From: Alphaproteobacteria bacterium
GTDB taxonomy: Bacteria; Pseudomonadota; Alphaproteobacteria; SMXQ01
Direction of reading: 5' to 3'
Length of the DNA: 64,000 nucleotides
Assembly (NCBI GenBank): GCA_009380075.1
Contig: WHSO01000002.1
Span: 1-64,000 of the forward strand
Shown here: positions 50,573 through 58,999 of the stretch, piece after piece
Position numbering within the stretch: position 1 is the first letter of the stretch
Layout of the letters: every line of letters starts with the position of its first letter
The notes under the pieces: model-generated
Databases searched by the model: none
Told to the model about the DNA's origin: nothing
What the model saw: the letters and a program-made list of their open reading frames with translations, nothing else
Program-made: the position numbers and the translations under genes

Positions 50573-51691
50573 TCATGCGCGCAGCCGCGCCAGCAATCCC
50601 GCCGCCCGCCGCCGCGCGCCGTCGTGCTCAAAAGCGCGCTGCGTTTCGCGTTCGCGCTGCACGGCCTCGTGCCGTTCCTCGATCTCGTCTGCCGTCAGGC
50701 CGTCGCTGGCTCCGGGGTGCGCCTTCTCAACCGGCGCGGCCGTGCGGGCGGCCGCCGCTATGATCCGGATGCGCGTGTCATCGCCGGGTGCGGGTGCGAT
50801 GCGGAAGATGACCGCAAGGCCCAGCGCCCGCGCGTGCCGATTGACGCAGTCGAGCGCAGCGTCGATCTTGTGGTTGACGTCCGCCGCCCCCCGCGCCGAT
50901 AAGCCCAACCGCTCGACGAGCGCGTCCATGCGCATCGCTGGCCCGCCCCTTCGCACGTCCGCGCCATGTAATACAAGCCAGAGCGCCGCCACGGTGGCAC
51001 CCCCCCGGCGCGTCGGGAGCGGCCAAGGCACCTTCCCGAACTGGCCGCGCGGCAGCCACGCGTCCCCGACCGTGAGAAATACCGCGCGGTTTTCCAGGCG
51101 TAGGGTTGTCAAGATCGGAGACCGCTTGCCGATGTCGCGCGTGAGCCGTTGCAGGGCGGGTACAAGCATCGCCGCCGAGCGGGCGGAGTAGACCAATCCC
51201 GCACGGCGCAGGATTTCGCGGCGCGATATCTCGACTTCTATGTCGGCACCGGGATCAATTTTGGCACCGGGCCGACCCGCGCGCCGCCGGTCGTGGTATG
51301 CCGCACTCCCGGCGCCGCTGATTAAATCGCTCCCGACTTCGAACCCGTTGTTGGTTACGCGGTACATCTGCTCGGGCGTCAGGGCCGCGCGCGCGGTCTT
51401 GATTGCGTCCCTGCCAGCGCTCCACGCGACGGCATGGAGGTCCTCGGCGGTCGCCTGTCTCGCCGTCATGATGAGCGCGCCCGCGACAGCCAGCTCGAAA
51501 ACTGTGAGCCCAACTTCCGGTGCGTCGTCGCGATGGCGAAGGGGCGGATTCCGGAGCACGGCGCGCGGAAAGATTACGAAGCCGGATAGCGGCTTTTGTG
51601 CGGGCTTCGCGCGCTGTTTCGGCACGTAGCGCGGGACGCCGCGACGTGGCGATGGACGCGCGGCTTCGGCGCGCCTGTCAGCTTTCGTCAT
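50573..51691 (-). CDS. Hypothetical protein, possible replication-initiator-like (Rep)
   Basis: 372-aa ORF directly abutting the iteron-like repeats; C-terminal half suggestive of winged-helix content (MRMDALVERLGLSARGAADVNHKIDAALDCVNRHARALGL). Function inferred from context. Confidence 0.5.
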   Translation of the reverse strand: MTKADRRAEAARPSPRRGVPRYVPKQRAKPAQKPLSGFVIFPRAVLRNPPLRHRDDAPEVGLTVFELAVAGALIMTARQATAEDLHAVAWSAGRDAIKTARAALTPEQMYRVTNNGFEVGSDLISGAGSAAYHDRRRAGRPGAKIDPGADIEVEISRREILRRAGLVYSARSAAMLVPALQRLTRDIGKRSPILTTLRLENRAVFLTVGDAWLPRGQFGKVPWPLPTRRGGATVAALWLVLHGADVRRGGPAMRMDALVERLGLSARGAADVNHKIDAALDCVNRHARALGLAVIFRIAPAPGDDTRIRIIAAAARTAAPVEKAHPGASDGLTADEIEERHEAVQRERETQRAFEHDGARRRAAGLLARLRA

Positions 51692-52004
51692 CAGCTTGCG
51701 CGCCTCCTCCGCCGCGCGCGAGGAGTATTGCGGCGAAGGACGCGCAGGCGGCGCGCAGGCCGACGATATCCTCGGCCGTTTGGCCCGCTAGTTCTGTGGC
51801 GTGAGACGCGAGTGTCGTAACCGCTGCGGGGTAGCCCGCGTTATTGGCGATCACCACAGAGCATTCCTCAAGCTCTTTGAGATTAATTGTCGCACGGTAC
51901 AGAACGCTGGCAATTTCTTCGAATGCTGTTTCTGACATCGACGTTGCGCGTTTGGCGCCCTCTTCACGGTTTGGCATCGTCGTTCTCCTCCGTTGGATTT
52001 CCAC
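51678..52004 (-). CDS. Hypothetical protein
   Basis: Overlaps the start of the 372-aa ORF; MSETAFEEIASVLYRATINLKELEECSVVIANNAGYPAAVTTLASHATELAGQTAEDIVGL. Confidence 0.5.
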   Translation of the reverse strand: MEIQRRRTTMPNREEGAKRATSMSETAFEEIASVLYRATINLKELEECSVVIANNAGYPAAVTTLASHATELAGQTAEDIVGLRAACASFAAILLARGGGGAQADDES

Positions 52005-52062
52005 GCACTATTCGATCTCCCACCGTTCGCGCGTGCGCTGGGCGAGGGCGGCGAAATTCAGA

Positions 52063-52335
52063 TCAGGATCGGTTTTCGTATTTCTTTTCGCGCTCTTTGC
52101 GCCACGCGGCTTCGGCGCGGCGTGTGATCGCGATCCGATTGGCGCTACAACGCATAATTTTGGGGGCTTTACCGGCGTTGCGGATGGCGTAAAACGCCGA
52201 CCGCGAAATTCTGCCGTTACGCCGACAGAATTCCGCAATCGTGAGGGCCGGGCCGTCGAGATTTTCGGCGGTGGCGTCGGAGCCGGAATCGGGATCGGGG
52301 TCGGGATCGCTATCGGGATTAAGTCTGCGGACCAT
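52063..52335 (-). CDS. Excisionase / AlpA-like HTH DNA-binding protein
   Basis: LTIAEFCRRNGRISRSAFYAIRNAGKAPKIMRCSANRIAITRRAEAAWRKERE, typical Xis/AlpA pattern. Confidence 0.7.
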   Translation of the reverse strand: MVRRLNPDSDPDPDPDSGSDATAENLDGPALTIAEFCRRNGRISRSAFYAIRNAGKAPKIMRCSANRIAITRRAEAAWRKEREKKYENRS

Positions 52336-52467
52336 TGGGGCCTCCTAGCGTGGGGCGCAACCTCTCCACTACGGCAGCAGTTGCGTGCACGCTTAGGAAA
52401 CCCCGAAACGGCCCGGACCGCTACCGTCCGCGGATCGCGGGATTGGAGGGCGGGAACGGAGGGCGTG

Positions 52468-52896
52468 TTACGACGTCGGGGGCTGGCGCTTCTTCTGGCG
52501 GCGGGCGCTGCCGTGCTTGCCGCTGAGGTATTTTTGCAGCGTCTCCGGGTCGGCGACGCCGTAGACACGCGCGGCGCTTTCGACGGCCTCGTACCGATTG
52601 CGGCCGAGTTCGACTTCGCGCTTCACGGCGTCGGCGGCCCACAGCAACCGGCGCGCGGCATCGGACAGGTCATAAGCAGGCGTGGGACGCCCGCCTTGCG
52701 GGCGCTTCAAATTGTAACGGCCCAGCAGGTCCGCGATGAGCCAGCGCGCATCGGCGGGCAGGGGGGCGTCGGACTTCAGGAGCGCGACGAGCGGTGCCGC
52801 GTCGCGGGTGCGGTCAACGGCCCGCAGGGCATCGATCCACGGCTGCACGTCGCCCCCGGGGAAGAGCCAGCGCGCAAATAAGAGTCGCCTCACCAT
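52468..52896 (-). CDS. Hypothetical protein downstream of the integrase
   Basis: MVRRLLFARWLFPGGDVQPWIDALRAVDRTRDAAPLVALLKSDAPLPADARWLIADLLGRY...; ATGGTGA overlap with integrase stop. Confidence 0.6.
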   Translation of the reverse strand: MVRRLLFARWLFPGGDVQPWIDALRAVDRTRDAAPLVALLKSDAPLPADARWLIADLLGRYNLKRPQGGRPTPAYDLSDAARRLLWAADAVKREVELGRNRYEAVESAARVYGVADPETLQKYLSGKHGSARRQKKRQPPTS

Positions 52897-54245
52897 TGCT
52901 TGCCTACACCCCCGGCCGCAAACGGGACGACGCCGGGTTCGGTGGCGGGCACCAGCGGCACCACCGCCCGCGCCGCCATCTCGTCGAGACCGTAGGCAAT
53001 CCATGCGGCGTAGTGAACCTCGATCATCTTGGTGCTGGTGTCGTGGATTTTCGCCACCAGCGCAATCGGCAGACCGGCGCGGAGGCCCCTTACGATGCTT
53101 GAATGCCGCAAGGCATAGGGAATGACGTCTGGCGCCTTCGCCCGCTCGCGGATCCCCCGCCACGCCCGGGTCAGCTCGGCCCCCGACTGCCACGCCCCGC
53201 GTCGGTCGCGAACCCAGCGGATGCGTGGCCCCGGGACCTGGACGTGCTGCCAGCGTTCCAACAGCGGCGCGCTCTTGGCGCGCCCCGTCGTCGCCGGTAG
53301 CAACGCGTCGAGCACGTCGCGGCCGACCGGCACCGGAATGCGCTCCACCTTCCGGCCCTTGCCCTTGCGGGACGGCGGCAGCAGAAGGCGGCCTTTGTCG
53401 CGCTGGACGTCGCCGACCAGCATCCGCGCTACCTGCCCGAACCGGGCACCCGTCGCGGCCAAGACGACTACGAGCCGGAAAAGGTCGCCGCCCGCCTCGC
53501 GCTCGTCGTCCACTTCCCGCGCCGCCCTGATGAGCGCCCCGACCTGGGCGTCTGTCAGGATCTGGTTGTCGCGCGCGCCCGGCTCTGCGTCGTCGGGGCG
53601 TTCGGGCGCGCGCAACCCGTGCTTGATGGTCGCGGCGAAGTCGGCCCCCAGCCGCTTCCTGTGGATCCAATAGGCGGCGTTGAGCGCGGCGCGGAAGTCG
53701 CTCGTCGTCCGCGCTACGGTCGAAGCCCGCAGGGTGGGCGGCAACGCGGCGCGCCACGCGGTCAGCGCGTCCTCGTCCAGCTTCTCGAGGGTGGTCGCCG
53801 CCAGCTTGTCTCCCAAGACATAGCGGGTGAGGCGCGTGGCGGCGTCCGACCGCACAGCGCGTCCGCGCCGCGCGGCCTCGCGCGTGTCGCGGAAGGTGAT
53901 GTAATCCTCAACCACCTTGGCCACGGTCGGAAGCGCGCCGAGGCCGACCGCCTTGTGTGCGCGCGCCACCGCCTCCGCCCGCGCCTTGGCCTGGGCTTGG
54001 TCGAAGGAGAGCACCAGAACGCCGTCGGCGTCGGCGAGGTCATCGGCGATGCCGAGCCCTTCGGTCGCGTAGCGCTGGTTGCCGAGGTAGCGCCGCACCC
54101 ACCACGTGCCGTTCTTGCCCGCGATGCGGCGGTAGCCGAGGTGCAGCCCCCGCTCGACGCCCCGCCAGTAGATGTTGCCACGCGGCTTCAGCTTCGCGCG
54201 TGCGCTGCGGGAGCCGATCTGTGCGTCCTTCACCACCCGTGCCAT
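52890..54245 (-). CDS. Tyrosine-type site-specific integrase
   Basis: LVVVLAATGARFGQVARMLVGDVQ (box I Arg) and IPYALRHSSIVRGLRAGLPIALVAKIHDTSTKMIEVHYAAW (box II with Tyr); next to attR. Confidence 0.88.
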   Translation of the reverse strand: MARVVKDAQIGSRSARAKLKPRGNIYWRGVERGLHLGYRRIAGKNGTWWVRRYLGNQRYATEGLGIADDLADADGVLVLSFDQAQAKARAEAVARAHKAVGLGALPTVAKVVEDYITFRDTREAARRGRAVRSDAATRLTRYVLGDKLAATTLEKLDEDALTAWRAALPPTLRASTVARTTSDFRAALNAAYWIHRKRLGADFAATIKHGLRAPERPDDAEPGARDNQILTDAQVGALIRAAREVDDEREAGGDLFRLVVVLAATGARFGQVARMLVGDVQRDKGRLLLPPSRKGKGRKVERIPVPVGRDVLDALLPATTGRAKSAPLLERWQHVQVPGPRIRWVRDRRGAWQSGAELTRAWRGIRERAKAPDVIPYALRHSSIVRGLRAGLPIALVAKIHDTSTKMIEVHYAAWIAYGLDEMAARAVVPLVPATEPGVVPFAAGGVGKQW

Positions 54246-54394
54246 GTCCCGTGCCCTCTCTGGCCATATTCAATATTCCGCAAATATAAGGGGGCATACG
54301 CGGAAACGCTAGCCTATACGCGGACGGGCGGAAGTGGCGGAATTGCTGGCTTTTCGGTAAACGCGGGCAAACGCGGACAGTCCGAACGCCCGCT

Positions 54395-54440
54395 CTCTCA
54401 CGGCGGCAACAGGGGTTCGAATCCCCTAGGGGACGCCAAT
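54395..54440 (+). repeat. attR (46-bp direct repeat, tRNA-Glu 3' fragment)
   Basis: ctctcacggcggcaacaggggttcgaatcccctaggggacgccaat, identical to 44756-44801. Confidence 0.92.
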
Positions 54441-54558
54441 TTCACCCGATTGTCTCATAACGGAGAGGGTTCCAGCAGTTCGCTCGGGCTCCCTACCGCC
54501 ATGGGTTGCGAGATATATTTTAATCCTTCCGTGGTACAAAAAGACGGGGGACTATTTC

Positions 54559-57344
54559 ATGCGCCTTTCCTGGAACGAGATCAGAGCGCGGGCGGCTACC
54601 TTTGCCCGTGACTGGGCTGGCGAAGGCTATGAGAAGGGCCAGACGCAGCTTTTCTACCGGGATTTCTTCGACGTGTTCGGGATGCCGGTCCGGCGCGTGG
54701 CGACGTTCGAAGAACCGGTCAAGAACCTAGGCGACAAGCGCGGCTTTATCGACCTGTTTTGGAAAGGCGTCCTTCTGGTCGAGCAGAAGAGCGTGGGTCT
54801 CGATCTCAAGAAGGCGAAGGCACAGGCCCTCAATTACTTCCCGGGATTGAAGGACGCGGATCTTCCCCGCTATGTCCTGTTGAGCGACTTCAAGTCCTTT
54901 GAACTGTACGACCTGGAGGAAGACGAACAGGTCGTCTTCCCGCTCTCCGAACTTCCGCGGCATGTCGAGAAGTTCGGTTTTATCCTTGGCGTCCAGAAAC
55001 GCTCATTCAAGGATCAGGATCCGGTAAACATCGAAGCGTCCGAATTGGTCGGCAAGCTTCACGATGCCCTCAAGGACTCCGGTTATTCGGGGCACGATCT
55101 TGAACAATTCCTCGTGCGTATCGTGTTCTGTCTTTTTGCGGACGACACCGGCATCTTCGAACCACGTGGAATCTTTCTCGATCTTCTCGAAACGCGAACG
55201 CGGGAGGACGGCTCCGACCTTGGCGGATGGCTCACGCAACTCTTTCAGGTTCTGAATACGTCGGAGGAGGAGCGTTCCAGGAATCTCGATTCGGACCTCG
55301 CACGGTTTCCTTACGTGAACGGTGACCTGTTCCGTGATGCTTTGCGCATTCCTTCCTTCGACTCCGGGATGCGCCAACGCCTCCTCGATACCTGCCATTT
55401 TGACTGGTCGCTCATTTCTCCAGCCATTTTCGGCGCCCTGTTCCAGTCCGTGATGAACAAGCAGGAACGCCGTGCGCTCGGCGCGCACTACACCACGGAA
55501 AAGAACATTCTCAAGGTGATCTGCCCGCTGTTTCTGGACGACCTGCGGGCGGAATTCACCCGTCTCAAGGCAAGGCGGGACAGCCGGCGGATGCCGGAAT
55601 TGCTCGCCTTTCAGGAAAAGCTTGGGCGCCTGCGATTTCTGGATCCCGCCTGCGGATGCGGGAACTTCCTGATCATCGCTTACCGAGAGTTGCGCGCCCT
55701 CGAAATCGACGTCCTGCGGGAAGTTCGCCCCAAGGGGCAATACGACGCGCTGGCCGATCTCCTTTCAATGATCAACGTGGACCAGTTCTACGGGATCGAG
55801 ATCGGAGAATTCCCCGTTCGCATCGCCGAGGTTGCGCTGTGGATGATGGACCACATCATGAACAACCGACTGAGCCTTGAGTTCGGCGAAACCTACGTCC
55901 GCATACCCCTTCGTAAATCCCCGCATATTCTTCATGCCGATGCGCTGGAGGTGGATTGGGCCTCTCATCTGCCGCCGGACCAATGCTCCTACGTCTTCGG
56001 CAATCCACCGTTTATCGGCGCGAAGTACCAGAGCCTGGAGCAGCGCGCGCAGGTGCGCCGGATAGCCGCGCTGAGCAAGAGCGGCGGCACGCTCGATTAC
56101 GTCACCGCGTGGTTCATTGCCGCGGGGAAATACGTGCAGAGAGGGAACGCGAAGATCGGATTCGTTGCGACCAACTCGATTACCCAGGGCGAGCAGGTGG
56201 CGCAGCTCTGGCCGGTCATCTTCGACCGTTGCAAGGTGGAGATTGCCTTCGCCCACCGCACATTCGCATGGGGATCGGACGCTCGCGGGAAGGCTCATGT
56301 CCATGTCGTGATCATCGGTCTTGCCAAAGGCGCCGACGCGCCAAAGGACAAGCGGTTGTTTTCCTACGACGATATCAATGGAGAACCGCACGAAAGTATA
56401 CATGCGGTGCTTACGCCCTCTACCTTTTCGATGCCAGCGGCTTGACTGACCCGCATATCGTCGTGCGTGAAGCAAATGAACCGCTGAATGGATTGACTAG
56501 ACTAATTATCGGATCAAAGCCCATCGATGGCGGTCACTATATCTTTACGCAAGAACAGAAAGATGCATTTCTAGCCCAGGAACCGGCGGCGGCACCGTTA
56601 ATGCATCCGTATGTCGGAAGCCATGAGTTTCTCAATGGCAGCATTCGTTACATTCTCTACCTAGCAAATGCTTCGCCTGACTTTCTGAACATTCTTCCAA
56701 GAGTCAAAGACCGTATCGCGGAAGTAAGAGTGTTTCGCCAAAAGAGCAAGAGCAAACCGACACGAGAGCTCGCAAAGTATCCCACGTCGTTTCATGTAAA
56801 CGTGGTTCCAGCCAATCCCTTTTTGGTGATTCCTGAGGTCAGTTCGGAGCGCAGGGAATATGTACCTATTGGTTGGATGGAGCCACCAACGATTCCGAGC
56901 AATCTGGTCCGGATTATTGAGAATGCGAACAAGTCCCTATTTGCTCTCTTGACTTCGGCCATGCACATGAGTTGGTTGCGGCACGTTGGTGGTCGTCTCA
57001 AGAGCGACTATCGCTATTCCATCGGCCTCGTGTACAACACCTTCCCCGTGCATCAAATAAAGGTCGACAATTGGGAGAAACTCGAACCGCTGGCGGAGGC
57101 AGTGCTGGCCGCACGGGCGGCGCATCCGGGGGCAACACTTGCGGATTTGTACGATCCAGACCTTATGCCTCCTGATCTCAGGAGGGCGCATAGCTCGATC
57201 GACCGTGCGGTCGATCGCCTCTACAGGCCCAAGGGTTTCACCTCGGATCGCGAGAGGGTGGAGCACCTGTTCGGACTCTATGAAAAAATGGTGGCGCCGT
57301 TGCAAGCTTCGCCACGGGGTAGGAAACGCATACGTAAACGATAA
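54559..57344 (+). pseudogene. MmeI-like Type IIL/IIG restriction-methyltransferase, split by one frameshift at ~56416-56421
   Basis: D..EQK nuclease-like motif (IDLFWKGVLLVEQK), FLDPACGCGNFL and NPPFIGA methylase motifs in frame of 54559..56445; C-terminal TRD-like region continues in frame of 55956..57344 (YLFDASGLTDPHIVVREANEPLNGLTRLIIGSKPIDGGHYIF). Confidence 0.82.
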
Positions 57345-57383
57345 GCGCATTGCGCCCCGGACCGCGTAAGGCGAGGGGCGATC

Positions 57384-57598
57384 ACTCGCCCCACACCACC
57401 GCATCACCCCGCCGGATGAAACTGGTAGAGCCACGTCTCCGTCGCCGCATGCCGGCCAACGCGCAGGAACAGCCGGAGCTCGACCGGCGCCTTGCCTTCC
57501 GCCGTCAGGTCGAACTGGCAGAGCCAGCGCGGCGTGCCGGGGGAGCGGCCCGCCCGCGAATTTAACCACGAACCTGTGGATCCCCCCCGGGGCGCGAC
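57384..57598 (-). pseudogene. Degraded duplicate of opgG/mdoG-like gene 3' end
   Basis: 57461-57521 matches 59057-59117 with one mismatch in 61 nt; flanking similarity continues, with GIHRFVVKFAGGPL matching GVYKFVVEFAGGPL after an internal deletion. Confidence 0.8.
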
Positions 57599-57657
57599 GA
57601 GACCGGCATTCCACTGGACAGGTACGTGTCGGGGGTTACGCCTCGGGAGGGGGGAGG

Positions 57658-58371
57658 TCAGGTCAGCGCCACATAAACCGTATTCGAGGCGGGCAACTCG
57701 ATCGCTGCGGATTTGAATTTTACGGTCCGTGCGCGGACCTCCTCGAACACGTCCGCAAGCCGGGAGATGAAGGCATCATCCGGCGGATCGTTCGACCACA
57801 GGGCGAAAACGCCGCCGGGCGCGATCCGTCCCGCCAGCCGGCGCAGGCCGTCGGGTTGGTAGAACGCCGCGTGGGCGGGGTGAAGAACGTTTCTGGGAGA
57901 ATGGTCGATGTCGAGCAGTATGGCGTCGAACCGTCGCCCGGGGCGTTCGTCGTCGAAGCCGTCCCCGGCCGCCGTCATGGCGAAGAAATCACCGGCGACC
58001 AACCGGCAGCGATGGTCCGCCACCAGGGCAGGGCCGAGCGGCAGCAGGCCCCGCTGATGCCAGCCGATGATCGCGGGCAGGGCCTCGATCACCCGAAGGG
58101 AACGAACGTTATCGTGGGCAAGGGCGGCCTGCGCCGTATAGCCGAGGCCGAGGCCGCCGACCACGACATCGGCTTCCCGGCCGCCGAGCGGCGCCATGCC
58201 GAAATCCGCGAGCGCGATCTCACCCGCCGTGAACCGGCTGGACATGAGGAAGTCCTCGCCGAGCTTGATCTCGTAAATATCCCGATCGAGCGCCAGGTCG
58301 TGCCGCCGGCGCAGGCTCAGCGCCCCCATCGGAGTCTCGCGGTAATCCAGTTCCTCGAACAGGGGAAGCAT
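57658..58371 (-). CDS. Spermidine-synthase-like class I methyltransferase-fold protein
   Basis: ADVVVGGLGLGYTAQAALAHDNVRSLRVIEALPAIIGWHQRGLLPLG...FDAILLDIDHSPRNVLHPAHAAFYQPDGL. Confidence 0.75.
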   Translation of the reverse strand: MLPLFEELDYRETPMGALSLRRRHDLALDRDIYEIKLGEDFLMSSRFTAGEIALADFGMAPLGGREADVVVGGLGLGYTAQAALAHDNVRSLRVIEALPAIIGWHQRGLLPLGPALVADHRCRLVAGDFFAMTAAGDGFDDERPGRRFDAILLDIDHSPRNVLHPAHAAFYQPDGLRRLAGRIAPGGVFALWSNDPPDDAFISRLADVFEEVRARTVKFKSAAIELPASNTVYVALT

Positions 58372-58549
58372 GTGCTCTCGGGTCTCGTCTCGGTCCCCAC
58401 CCGTCCGAATGCGGTGTGTCCGTGAACGCCGCCGGTTGCGGCGCCTGACGGCTGGGGTAAACTAATAGCCGATCCCGGGGCCTCCCTGCAGCATAATGTT
58501 TCCCGGCGCCGGGCGCCGCGGACACGCGCGAACAATTCGATTCGAGAGG

Positions 58550-58891
58550 ATGATGGACACAGCGTTCTACGAACGCCGCCTGCGTGAAGAACTGGCCGCG
58601 CTCGCCGCGGCGAGCGAAGACGGCAAGGATGCCCGCAGCCCGGTAATCCTCGACCAGCAGAGCGTGGGCCGGCTGTCGCGCATGGACGCCTTGCAGCAGC
58701 AGGCAATGGCCGTTGCCACGGAAGAACGCCGCCGCATCCGCATGCTGGCTCTGCGCGCCGCCCTCGAGCGGGTCGCCGCCGGCGCGTTCGGCGATTGTGT
58801 CCGTTGCGGCGAAAAAATTTCGGTCAAACGTCTCGATCTCGATCCCACCATCGCCACCTGTATCGCTTGCGCCCGCGCCACGGTCGAGTGA
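58550..58891 (+). CDS. DksA/TraR C4-type zinc finger-like protein
   Basis: ALERVAAGAFGDCVRCGEKISVKRLDLDPTIATCIACARATVE. Confidence 0.82.
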   Translation: MMDTAFYERRLREELAALAAASEDGKDARSPVILDQQSVGRLSRMDALQQQAMAVATEERRRIRMLALRAALERVAAGAFGDCVRCGEKISVKRLDLDPTIATCIACARATVE

Positions 58892-58999
58892 CGCGTCCGT
58901 TGCTCCCGCGGACGCGCAGGCCGGGAACCGCCAGATATGCGCCTCCCGCGCGCGCTGGGTCTCGACTTACAGGGTGCGTGATCGCCCCACACCCCCGCC

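Larger units (their letters stand above)
44756..54440. mobile_element. ~9.7 kb integrative element in tRNA-Glu(CTC), bounded by 46-bp direct repeats
   Basis: 46-bp perfect direct repeat at both ends, intact tRNA at left, tRNA 3' fragment at right, tyrosine integrase next to the right repeat, excisionase-like and phage-like genes inside. Confidence 0.92.

Noticed and set aside
54395-54440. Second tRNA-Glu gene
   Set aside because: Only the 3' 46 nt are present; the 5' half does not form D-arm or acceptor pairing, so it is the attR scar.
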